Below are positions 1 through 6,034 of a stretch of 6,394 nucleotides of DNA, one piece after another. The number at the start of each line of letters is the position of its first letter. Positions within the stretch are counted from its first letter, which is position 1. This stretch comes from Methanobacteriota archaeon (GTDB lineage Archaea > Thermoplasmatota > Poseidoniia > Poseidoniales > Thalassarchaeaceae). The notes beneath the pieces are model-generated. The model was not told the DNA's origin and did not search any database. It saw only the letters and a program-made list of their open reading frames with translations. The stretch lies in assembly GCA_002685315.1 (NCBI GenBank), contig NYXJ01000084.1, positions 1-6,394 of the forward strand, written 5' to 3'. The position numbers and the translations under genes are program-made.

Positions 1-10
1 ACTGACAATA

Positions 11-15
11 GGAGG
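11..15 (+). promoter_or_regulatory. Shine-Dalgarno site of the DUF58 gene
   Basis: GGAGG lies seven bases before a GTG at 23 and only one base before the in-frame TTG at 17. The spacing fits GTG 23 as the true start and makes TTG 17 very unlikely. A TGA at 3-5 may be the end of the preceding gene, but too little sequence is present to say. Confidence 0.8.
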
Positions 16-22
16 TTTGCTT

Positions 23-1342
23 GTGGCATGGAGTAGAAAATCGGCGATGTTTGCTTCGCTATCTATTGCTCTATACCTTCTAGGTTTAGTTTTAAGAAAT
101 CAACAATTAGTTACCGTGGCAGTCGTTCTTCTCTCATTCTTAACATGGGCCGCATTCAGGACTACTAATGCCGATGTATCATCGTCAGGAAGGAGATTAG
201 AAGATGAAAATATCACAGGAGGTATAGCATTACAAAATCTTGTTGCTTTGAGAAAACTGTCCTCTGCTCGTGTTTTTGAAGATGGAGAAGTCGATGTATC
301 TATAAGAATTCAGAATAAATCAAATCTCTCCAAAGTTCTGGAGGTTAGAGATCGAGTTCCGGAAGTAATGAGAATCAAAAAAGGAGCGAACTATGTTCTG
401 ATGGAATTAGGACCTCAAAGAGAAACTGAAATTGCATATACAATCGAAGCTCCTCTAAGAGGTTTCTATACCATAGGACCGGTGTGTATCCGAATACAAG
501 ATACCTTTGGATTATTCCATAATGAAAGAGAAATACATCTTTACGATGATTTCTTAGTTTTTCCGAAAATGGAAGATATCAAGGACGCTTTAATTAAGAG
601 TAGAGTCCCTAAGATTTTCACTGGTGCTGTAAATATTAGAAATCCAGGAGAAGGATCTAATTTCTACAATCTAAGAGAGTACGTTCCTGGAGATGCAATG
701 AAGAAAGTTAATTGGAAAGCTACTGCTAGGTCTGGTGGAAAATTAATGGTTAATGAATTTGAAAGAGATGCCGTTAGTGATATAATCTTGTTAGTAGATA
801 GTAGGTCAGTCTCAGAAACAGGACCTGTAAGTAGAAATTCTCTTGTTTATAGCACTAGAGCAGCTGCAAGTTTATCCCAATATTTCCTTTCAAGAAGAGA
901 TTCTGTTGGAGTGGTAGTTTATGGTGATGAGATTGTTTCAGTCGATAGAGATACTGGGAAAAAACAGTTGTATGTCATACTGACTAAATTAGCAGGAGCA
1001 ATGGCAAAAGGAAATACTCCTTTGAAAGTAGTTACAAATAGAATTTTGCCACATATTAATAGAGGCAGTCCGATTATCATACTGAGTCCATTAGAAGACG
1101 ACCCTACAATAATTGATGCAGTCAGGGATTTAAGATCTAGAAATTTCGATGTCACTATACTTTCTCCAAGTAGTTTAGAGTTTGAATTTGATGCTAGAAG
1201 ATTAGATCGAACAGGATATGAATTGCTGAAAACAGAAAGAGATATTCTGATGAGTGAGCTAAGAGGACTAGGAGCTAATGTTATGGATTGGGAGCCAGAT
1301 ATGCTATTGAATACCGCCCTTTCTGGAGCTAGAGGTTTCTGA
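23..1342 (+). CDS. DUF58 domain protein, membrane-anchored, vWA-like C-terminal region
   Basis: The product is 439 aa from GTG 23, chosen because GGAGG sits seven bases upstream; TTG 17 would add two residues. Two hydrophobic segments (about residues 9-25 and 28-46) form a membrane hairpin. A beta-rich stretch follows (about 75-175), then the DUF58 signature at about 212-250: G-x-G-S-x-F-Y-N-L-R-E-Y-x-P-G-D, then W-K-A-T-A-R and N-E-F-E-R. After it comes a von Willebrand A-like fold beginning ILLVDSRS (about 255-262), where the metal-binding DxSxS motif is degenerate. DUF58 proteins are commonly encoded beside MoxR AAA+ ATPases and are thought to act with them in envelope or complex-assembly tasks; the exact role is unknown. 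The next gene starts nine bases after the stop, so the two are probably co-transcribed. The family assignment is firm; the biological function is not. Confidence 0.9.
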   Translation: MAWSRKSAMFASLSIALYLLGLVLRNQQLVTVAVVLLSFLTWAAFRTTNADVSSSGRRLEDENITGGIALQNLVALRKLSSARVFEDGEVDVSIRIQNKSNLSKVLEVRDRVPEVMRIKKGANYVLMELGPQRETEIAYTIEAPLRGFYTIGPVCIRIQDTFGLFHNEREIHLYDDFLVFPKMEDIKDALIKSRVPKIFTGAVNIRNPGEGSNFYNLREYVPGDAMKKVNWKATARSGGKLMVNEFERDAVSDIILLVDSRSVSETGPVSRNSLVYSTRAAASLSQYFLSRRDSVGVVVYGDEIVSVDRDTGKKQLYVILTKLAGAMAKGNTPLKVVTNRILPHINRGSPIIILSPLEDDPTIIDAVRDLRSRNFDVTILSPSSLEFEFDARRLDRTGYELLKTERDILMSELRGLGANVMDWEPDMLLNTALSGARGF

Positions 1343-1348
1343 GGTGAT
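1341..1348 (+). promoter_or_regulatory. Shine-Dalgarno site of the six-helix membrane protein gene
   Basis: GAGGTGAT is an eight-base match to the expected anti-Shine-Dalgarno end of 16S rRNA. It overlaps the TGA of the DUF58 gene and ends three bases before ATG 1352. This fixes the downstream start and suggests coupled translation of the pair. Confidence 0.8.
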
Positions 1349-1351
1349 TTA

Positions 1352-2275
1352 ATGGTAGAAAAAAAATCAGATACTGCTCACCTATATGATGGTAAGACGA
1401 TTAGATCTTCTGCCCCTAGCCGTAAAAAAGCTGCGGGGAGAATGAAAGGTAGTACTGAAATACCTAAAGATGCTATTCCTGAAGTCCATGTCCCATCGGT
1501 AATTGAGTCATTCTTTGGCGGCCCAATTGTAACAAAGACAAAATTCTTACCTCCTGACAGAGTAGTTCAGACTTTACAGATGTCTGCAGCAATTACACTA
1601 ACTTTACTTGCAATTGTTACTTTTACAGTAACCCCAGTTTCTGGAACCGCTTGGTTTTGGCTAAGTAATGCGATTAATCAACCATCGATAGGCGCATTAA
1701 TTCATTTAGCTTTGATAGCAATAGGTTTCATTGGAGGAATGTATGGAATCTTCCAAAGAGAACAACGCGCAATTTTAATTTCATATGTAGTCCTAATATT
1801 AGTAACAATTAGATTTGCTGGAAGCAAAGTAGAATTTGGAATTGATTTACTTCCTGATGGCGAAATATCTCAGAAATTATTATTGATATCATACGCTCTT
1901 TTATTAGTAATGTATATTGAATTAACTAGTGGAATAATCAGATTTTCAATGCTTGATAAATCTATTAGAACTGGTGAAGTATATGTCATGAATGTTAAAA
2001 AAATAACTAGACAATATTACAGATCTTTAACGGTTACACCATTAATTGCCGGATTAGTCGCCTTATTAACTCTGATGATTAACCTAATTATTCCTACAAT
2101 TGTGGGGTTATTAGGAAGTGATGCTACGGCAACAAGATTAGCAGAAAGTGTAGAATTAACATCAGTTTACGGAGTTGCTCTTGGGACCGCTGTTGTATTT
2201 ATGATTGTAGCTTCTGCTTTTGCAGTAAACTTACCCGTCAGAATTGCACAAATGAGAGAAAATAGTGGTAAATAA
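1352..2275 (+). CDS. Hypothetical six-helix integral membrane protein
   Basis: This 307-aa protein is not recognised as a named family. ATG 1352 is supported by GAGGTGAT just upstream. Residues 1-70 are hydrophilic and rich in Lys/Arg in the first 35 residues, so this region is probably cytoplasmic. Hydrophobic segments at about 76-95, 112-134, 139-157, 175-197, 228-252 and 272-294 predict six membrane helices. A basic loop at about 198-225 (many K/R) lies between helices 4 and 5, consistent with a cytoplasmic face. No enzyme motif or transporter signature is evident. It follows the DUF58 gene by nine bases, which suggests a shared job at the membrane. The codons for residues 3-5 contain a run of eight A. 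The gene ends directly against the stop codon of convergent aroC. That it is a real coding gene is well supported by length, RBS and helix pattern; its function is unknown. Confidence 0.85.
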   Translation: MVEKKSDTAHLYDGKTIRSSAPSRKKAAGRMKGSTEIPKDAIPEVHVPSVIESFFGGPIVTKTKFLPPDRVVQTLQMSAAITLTLLAIVTFTVTPVSGTAWFWLSNAINQPSIGALIHLALIAIGFIGGMYGIFQREQRAILISYVVLILVTIRFAGSKVEFGIDLLPDGEISQKLLLISYALLLVMYIELTSGIIRFSMLDKSIRTGEVYVMNVKKITRQYYRSLTVTPLIAGLVALLTLMINLIIPTIVGLLGSDATATRLAESVELTSVYGVALGTAVVFMIVASAFAVNLPVRIAQMRENSGK

Positions 2276-2280
2276 TTATT
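2271..2280. other. Convergent gene junction with abutting stop codons
   Basis: The TAA of the membrane protein gene (2273-2275) touches the TAA of aroC on the other strand (2276-2278) with no base between them. The surrounding ten bases, AATAATTATT, form a perfect palindrome. No hairpin-plus-T terminator separates the operons, so transcript ends must lie inside the opposing genes. Confidence 0.85.
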
Positions 2281-3373
2281 CTAGATAGCCGCCTATAATT
2301 CCTAAATCAGAGATTACCAATATAGCCACAGCTTCAACAACCGGGACTGCCCGGGGACCCAATACTGGGTCATGTCTTCCATGAACCTTAAGTGGTTTTT
2401 TTTCACCACTGGGTAGATGTAAAGTTGATTGTTCTCTAGCAAGGCTACTAGGTGGTTTGAAATGAACTATAACTCTGACAGCAGAACTAGTTGAACGACC
2501 ACCCAAAGCACCATCAGCATTCCCTGAATCTGATCCTTCAAGTATAGGTTTACCATTTTCTAAAAACCAAGCATCATTATTTTCTGAACCTCGCATTTTC
2601 GAGGTTGAAAATCCATGTGAGAACTCAATGGCCCTAGCACCGGGAATAGCCATTAGACCCCTAGCCAAAGCCGGTTCAATGCCATCGAACCACGGTTCAC
2701 CAACTCCTATTGGGAGCCCTTCTATCAATAATTCAACTGTTGAACCAATAGAATCAAGATCTTTTCTTACATTATCAAGTAACTCTGACATCTTAGAAAC
2801 TGATTCTGAGTCTCTACAATTCAATCTTGACATATCAGTTCCTTCTTTCAAAGGAGATTCTCTGTCTAAATCAAATAATGGTTTAGCTGAGATATCACCC
2901 ACACTTGATAGGTGGGCAGTACAAGACCAACCAGCGGAGTCTAGTAAGGTTCGTGCTTGACTTCCTGCAGCGACAAGCCCAAAAGTGAGTCTTGCAGATT
3001 GAGAACCACCCCCTCGTAAATCACTAGCACCTTCTGAGCGAATATGTTCAACCATATCTGCATGCCCAGGTCGGGGATGATCCGGTAGGAATGAATAATC
3101 TTTCGAACGAACATCTGAATTATATGTTAACAAAAGTATAGGCCACCCAGTAGCTATCCCTTCATGCACACCAGACATAATTTCACAATCATCAATTTCT
3201 GCCCTTGTTGAGAGGCCTTTACGTCCGGGTTTTCTCCTATTTATGAAATCTAATAGAGCATCATTATCGATTTTAGTTCCTGCAGGAAGACCTTCTAATA
3301 ACGCACCTACACATTTCCCATGACTTTCTCCAAAGAGAGTAACACTTAAGCGATCACCAATTCTCATACTCAT
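2276..3373 (-). CDS. aroC: Chorismate synthase
   Basis: AroC converts 5-enolpyruvylshikimate-3-phosphate to chorismate using reduced FMN, the last step of the shikimate pathway. The 365-aa product has family length. Signature regions are visible: GESHG (15-19, with the catalytic-type His), RPGHAD (101-106), RGGG...SAR (120-128), FKPPSS near 306-311, and GRHDP..G.RAVPVVEA (332-348). The usual GGGRSSARET block reads GGGSQSARLT here, so Arg and Glu are replaced while the SAR core is kept. ATG 3373 is chosen because GGAG (3382-3385) lies eight bases upstream and the ATG shares one base with the TGA of the shikimate kinase gene (TGATG). TTG 3376 and ATG 3367 are less likely. It is the last gene of the aro operon. 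A run of eight A in the coding strand (2396-2403) encodes part of a Glu-Lys-Lys stretch. Confidence 0.96.
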   Translation of the reverse strand: MSMRIGDRLSVTLFGESHGKCVGALLEGLPAGTKIDNDALLDFINRRKPGRKGLSTRAEIDDCEIMSGVHEGIATGWPILLLTYNSDVRSKDYSFLPDHPRPGHADMVEHIRSEGASDLRGGGSQSARLTFGLVAAGSQARTLLDSAGWSCTAHLSSVGDISAKPLFDLDRESPLKEGTDMSRLNCRDSESVSKMSELLDNVRKDLDSIGSTVELLIEGLPIGVGEPWFDGIEPALARGLMAIPGARAIEFSHGFSTSKMRGSENNDAWFLENGKPILEGSDSGNADGALGGRSTSSAVRVIVHFKPPSSLAREQSTLHLPSGEKKPLKVHGRHDPVLGPRAVPVVEAVAILVISDLGIIGGYLE

Positions 3374-4224
3374 CAAATCAACTCCAAAATATTATTTTTG
3401 AGAAAGTTCGTTTCAACTATTTCATATTCTAAATCATTCAGTGATTTACGAATTATTTCTGAATCTTGAATAAAACTAATGACTGAAATTGCAGGACCTG
3501 AGCCTGTAATTCCTGCAGCAATAGCCCCTCTAGAAATCAATTTATTACATATTCTTACTGCTTCATCATCTTCCATAGCGGCGGCTACGGCCATGCCATT
3601 AGTAGAAATTGCTTGGAATATAGAATCATTTGATAGTGAATCTAATGCACGTTCAAAAAATCTTGATTGCTTTTTGAAATTATCAATATTCACTTCCTTT
3701 TTCCTCCTACCTCTTAGTATTAAAAATATAATAATCTCATCCTCAATTTTTCCTTCTAGTAAGATAGATTCTTGTACAGATTTATTTGGATCAATTAATT
3801 TCCATCCACTTGAAATAGATGCCCAAGTATCATCTAAACTACCAGTAATTGTACAGCCAGATTTTCGTTGTGAAGAAACTGCAAGATTGACTATCTCAGA
3901 ATCATTTAAACCCGTCCAAGTAGCTTGATTCAATGCTTTAATTGCCGCACAAGAAATTGCTGAACTAGATTTCAAGCCTTGACCAATTGGAATCTCTGAA
4001 GAAACTTGCCAACCATATTTTTTAGGTAAAGGGAAACCATTTTCTTTCCAAACTATTTCTATAGACTGAAATAATCCATGATAATCACTATCTATCTTCT
4101 GAGGTTCTGAGACTAATTTGACCGTAGCCTTAAGATTAATTCCTATAGAACACCCCTTGTCTAAACCTACTGCATGCAATATTGAAATTGCTGCATTGGA
4201 TTCTGCTTCAGCTAGAATATTCAT
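3373..4224 (-). CDS. aroK: Shikimate kinase, archaeal GHMP-kinase type
   Basis: This enzyme phosphorylates shikimate at the 3-hydroxyl with ATP (pathway step 5). It belongs to the GHMP superfamily, unrelated to the P-loop AroK of bacteria. The 283-aa product matches the archaeal family length. Visible motifs are the N-terminal A-x-A-x-x-N-A-A-I-S-I block (5-15), the phosphate-binding loop P-I-G-Q-G-L-K-S-S-S-A (79-89), GSLDD (128-132, likely holding the catalytic Asp), and the C-terminal Gly-rich motif GITGSGP (238-244). The GLKSSSA form and the N-terminal block separate it from homoserine or mevalonate kinases, and the aro neighbours agree. ATG 4224 overlaps the aroB' stop as ATGA. An in-frame TGA at 4228-4230 rules out an earlier start. 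The nearest GGAG is 13 bases away, so translation probably relies on coupling. The product has many acidic and Ile-rich stretches. Confidence 0.94.
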   Translation of the reverse strand: MNILAEAESNAAISILHAVGLDKGCSIGINLKATVKLVSEPQKIDSDYHGLFQSIEIVWKENGFPLPKKYGWQVSSEIPIGQGLKSSSAISCAAIKALNQATWTGLNDSEIVNLAVSSQRKSGCTITGSLDDTWASISSGWKLIDPNKSVQESILLEGKIEDEIIIFLILRGRRKKEVNIDNFKKQSRFFERALDSLSNDSIFQAISTNGMAVAAAMEDDEAVRICNKLISRGAIAAGITGSGPAISVISFIQDSEIIRKSLNDLEYEIVETNFLKNNILELI

Positions 4225-5159
4225 TTTTCATCCATCTCTCCTTCAAGTGATTTTCCAATGTGTCTCATTTGATTTTGTTGTCTAATCATTATTTCATCAT
4301 TGATTTTTAATTCTGTTACTGATAATGCGTTTCCATATTTATCTATTAATCTGACTGTTTCTGCCTGTTGTAGAATTATTTGACCGACATCCTCATTTTT
4401 TGTCTTAAATCGAATAATTAGAAACGGTCTACGTTCAATCTTTAATCTTCCAATAATACATTTTCTTACACCGCCCGATGAGGAGATAACTGAAACCTCA
4501 TCTCCTGCTTTAAGTTCAGAAAGATACTTAGTTGAGTTATCAGACATCAATACATAAGAATGAACAGAGCCAGCATTAACCCTAAAAGGCCTGGTTGGAA
4601 CAAATTGAGATTCAATTGTCTCTCCATGTACTAGAGCTAGCAAAGATGCATTTGAGCCAATAACCATACCTTCTCCAACTTCTAATCTTTCAATTAGATC
4701 GATGCAAACTCTTTCGCCTACTCCACTAGAATTTATTGAAAATATTTTCGCATTATCTATTCTAACAGAAGTTGAAGAAGTTGTTGTGATAGAGTCTTTT
4801 TTGGATGCTATCGCTACAGCAGCATTCCATAATTCATTATTATTTGCTGGAAGAAGTAAAGCATCAACACCATGTTCCAGAGCAAATGCTGCCCCATTTA
4901 AATCAATTATTTTATCAATTGCTACGGAAATTTTTGTCCCACTACCTTTAGAAATTGAAACTAAATTCTCCAGAGGTATCATTGTCCAATCAGAACATCT
5001 AACAAGAATCCATGGAATCATGCCAATCAAAGAAATAGCTTCTTCTTGCGAATGAGCGTCATCGAGATTAACTTCTGCGACATCTGAGGCGCTACCTAAC
5101 CATATCCTCGAACATAATTCAAGAGTAGATTCAGAATGGGAATCTTGCCAAAGTTCCAA
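4221..5159 (-). CDS. aroB': 3-dehydroquinate synthase type II (AroB')
   Basis: This enzyme takes 2-amino-3,7-dideoxy-D-threo-hept-6-ulosonate through NAD-dependent oxidative deamination and cyclisation to 3-dehydroquinate; it is unrelated to bacterial AroB. The 312-aa product shows family blocks in order: DWTMIPLENL (57-66), GVGERVCID (146-154), GEGMVIGS (162-169), PFRVNAGSVHSYV (191-203), YLSELKAGD (212-220), KIERRP (240-245), QQAETVRL (264-271) and a RHIG tail near the end. TTG 5159 is preferred: it lies four bases after the aroA' stop, has GTGAT (5163-5167) three bases upstream as in other genes here, and puts the first Trp at residue 4 as in relatives. An ATG at 5210 would add 17 residues, overlap aroA' by 47 bases and lacks an RBS. 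It is slightly shorter than many family members (roughly 320-390 aa). Confidence 0.93.
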   Translation of the reverse strand: MELWQDSHSESTLELCSRIWLGSASDVAEVNLDDAHSQEEAISLIGMIPWILVRCSDWTMIPLENLVSISKGSGTKISVAIDKIIDLNGAAFALEHGVDALLLPANNNELWNAAVAIASKKDSITTTSSTSVRIDNAKIFSINSSGVGERVCIDLIERLEVGEGMVIGSNASLLALVHGETIESQFVPTRPFRVNAGSVHSYVLMSDNSTKYLSELKAGDEVSVISSSGGVRKCIIGRLKIERRPFLIIRFKTKNEDVGQIILQQAETVRLIDKYGNALSVTELKINDEIMIRQQNQMRHIGKSLEGEMDEK

Positions 5160-5163
5160 AATA

Positions 5164-5961
5164 TCACATCTCAAGTAATTTTGAAGCCTCAGTGGATGTT
5201 CTGTTATCATGTACTACAGCTCTCAACGCTTTGACACAGGATTCCGGATCATTAGCACCAAAAATTTGTCTTCCTATACAAACACCGGAACCACCAGCAG
5301 AAATGGCTAATTCAACAACATGGAGTAGTTTATCGAACGAAATATCTCTAGGGCCCCCAGAAATTAAAACAGGAATAGGGACTGCCTGACATACTAATTT
5401 GAAAGACTCGACATCTCCAGTCCATGGCACTTTGACAACGTCGCATCCTAATTCCCATGCTACTCGTGCAGCGTGAGCAACTCCCTTGGTAATATCTCCT
5501 TCACTGATTTTTAACATAGGCCCTCTAGGATAAATCATTCCCAATGTAGGTAGACCTAATGGTAATGCCTCACCAGTCAGTTTACCCATTTCTTCAATCA
5601 TTTCTGGTTCGAAATTATCTCCGAGATTTATCTGTGCTGAGACAGCGTTAGCACCTCTAATTAGGCACTCTTTAGCGTTAGCCACTCTAACTTTGTATTG
5701 ATTTTTTTCTCCAGCGTTTACAGTTGATACAGAAACATGACAAACGAAATTACTCCAACCAGTAGTTTCTACAAAATGGCTCAAAGCACCTTTCTGCAAA
5801 ACAATTGCATCTGCACCACCAGAAATACAAGAGGATACTACCTGATCCATATTTTCAAGACCTTTTTCAGGATACGACGAAATCCCATGATCCATTGGTA
5901 TCCAGACTCCTTTACCGTTAGGTAAAATTTTGGCAAGACGATCAACTAGGCCTTCTCCCAT
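5164..5961 (-). CDS. aroA': 2-amino-3,7-dideoxy-D-threo-hept-6-ulosonate (ADH) synthase, AroA'
   Basis: This class I aldolase-fold enzyme joins 6-deoxy-5-ketofructose 1-phosphate with L-aspartate semialdehyde to make ADH, the archaeal entry to the shikimate pathway in place of DAHP synthase. The 265-aa product shows the DeoC/FbaB-like pattern: VWIPMDHG (19-26, Asp24), MIYPRG (142-147, Tyr144), VVKVPWTGD (175-183, Schiff-base Lys177), ISGGP (200-204) and the phosphate-site GRQIFG (230-235). By sequence alone an archaeal class I fructose-bisphosphate aldolase is the alternative; the immediate aroB' neighbour strongly favours ADH synthase. ATG 5961 has GGTGA (5965-5969) three bases upstream. It is the first gene of the operon and has its own promoter region in the 73-bp gap behind the exonuclease III gene. 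Confidence 0.93.
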   Translation of the reverse strand: MGEGLVDRLAKILPNGKGVWIPMDHGISSYPEKGLENMDQVVSSCISGGADAIVLQKGALSHFVETTGWSNFVCHVSVSTVNAGEKNQYKVRVANAKECLIRGANAVSAQINLGDNFEPEMIEEMGKLTGEALPLGLPTLGMIYPRGPMLKISEGDITKGVAHAARVAWELGCDVVKVPWTGDVESFKLVCQAVPIPVLISGGPRDISFDKLLHVVELAISAGGSGVCIGRQIFGANDPESCVKALRAVVHDNRTSTEASKLLEM

Positions 5962-5968
5962 GTCTCAC

Positions 5969-5977
5969 CGCCCGGCG
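5969..5977. repeat. Short GC-rich inverted repeat in the aroA' leader
   Basis: CGCC-C-GGCG is a four-base-pair inverted repeat with a one-base centre in an otherwise AT-rich gap. It overlaps the aroA' Shine-Dalgarno GGTGA by one base and falls at or just after the expected transcription start. It may be an operator or only a chance GC patch; it is too short to decide. Confidence 0.3.
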
Positions 5978-5998
5978 TCTTAGTCTTGAAAGGTATCG

Positions 5999-6010
5999 TA
6001 TTAAAAAAAA
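5999..6010 (-). promoter_or_regulatory. Probable TATA-like promoter element of the aro operon
   Basis: On the - strand, T8 followed by AATA (6010 to 5999) is the best TATA-like box in the gap before aroA'. Placing a start site about 25 bases downstream gives a leader of roughly 10-20 bases that includes the GGTGA. This spacing fits archaeal promoters. The same T-run may also serve the terminator of the gene upstream, so the assignment is tentative. Confidence 0.45.
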
Positions 6011-6028
6011 TACAAATATTTGAAAAAA
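6003..6028 (-). terminator. Oligo-T terminator behind exonuclease III gene
   Basis: Seven bases after the TAA of the exonuclease gene the - strand has T6 (6028-6023), then after a palindrome T8 (6010-6003). Archaeal RNA polymerase commonly stops at such T-runs without needing a hairpin. It would separate the exonuclease transcript from the aro operon. Confidence 0.55.
6013..6022. repeat. Perfect 10-bp palindrome CAAATATTTG upstream of the aro operon
   Basis: This perfect palindrome lies between the T6 and T8 tracts, directly upstream of the TATA-like element. The position suits a regulator binding site, or the site could itself be a TATA/BRE element. AT-rich palindromes of this length also arise by chance. 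Confidence 0.35.
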
Positions 6029-6034
6029 TTACTA

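Noticed and set aside
919..1155. 78-codon open frame on the - strand inside the DUF58 gene
   Set aside because: It lies fully inside a well-supported gene, has no recognisable motif and no convincing RBS; it is a shadow frame.
2628..2960. 110-codon + strand open frame opposite aroC
   Set aside because: The sequence is Ser/Pro-rich and low complexity, as expected for the antisense of a conserved gene; aroC motifs occupy the other strand.
3479..3928. 149-codon + strand open frame opposite the shikimate kinase gene
   Set aside because: The GHMP kinase motifs on the - strand explain the conservation; the + frame shows no domain and has no RBS.
4702..5055. 117-codon + strand open frame opposite aroB'
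   Set aside because: It is antisense to a clearly conserved enzyme and has no motif of its own.
5192..5389. 65-codon + strand open frame opposite aroA'
   Set aside because: It is antisense to the C-terminal phosphate-binding region of aroA', with no independent support.
5737..5925. 62-codon + strand open frame opposite the aroA' 5' region
   Set aside because: It is antisense to the aldolase N-terminal conserved region; the composition does not resemble a real protein.
5164..5961. Naming the aldolase as fructose-bisphosphate aldolase class I
   Set aside because: The families share the fold and Schiff-base Lys, but placement directly before aroB' in an aro operon favours ADH synthase.
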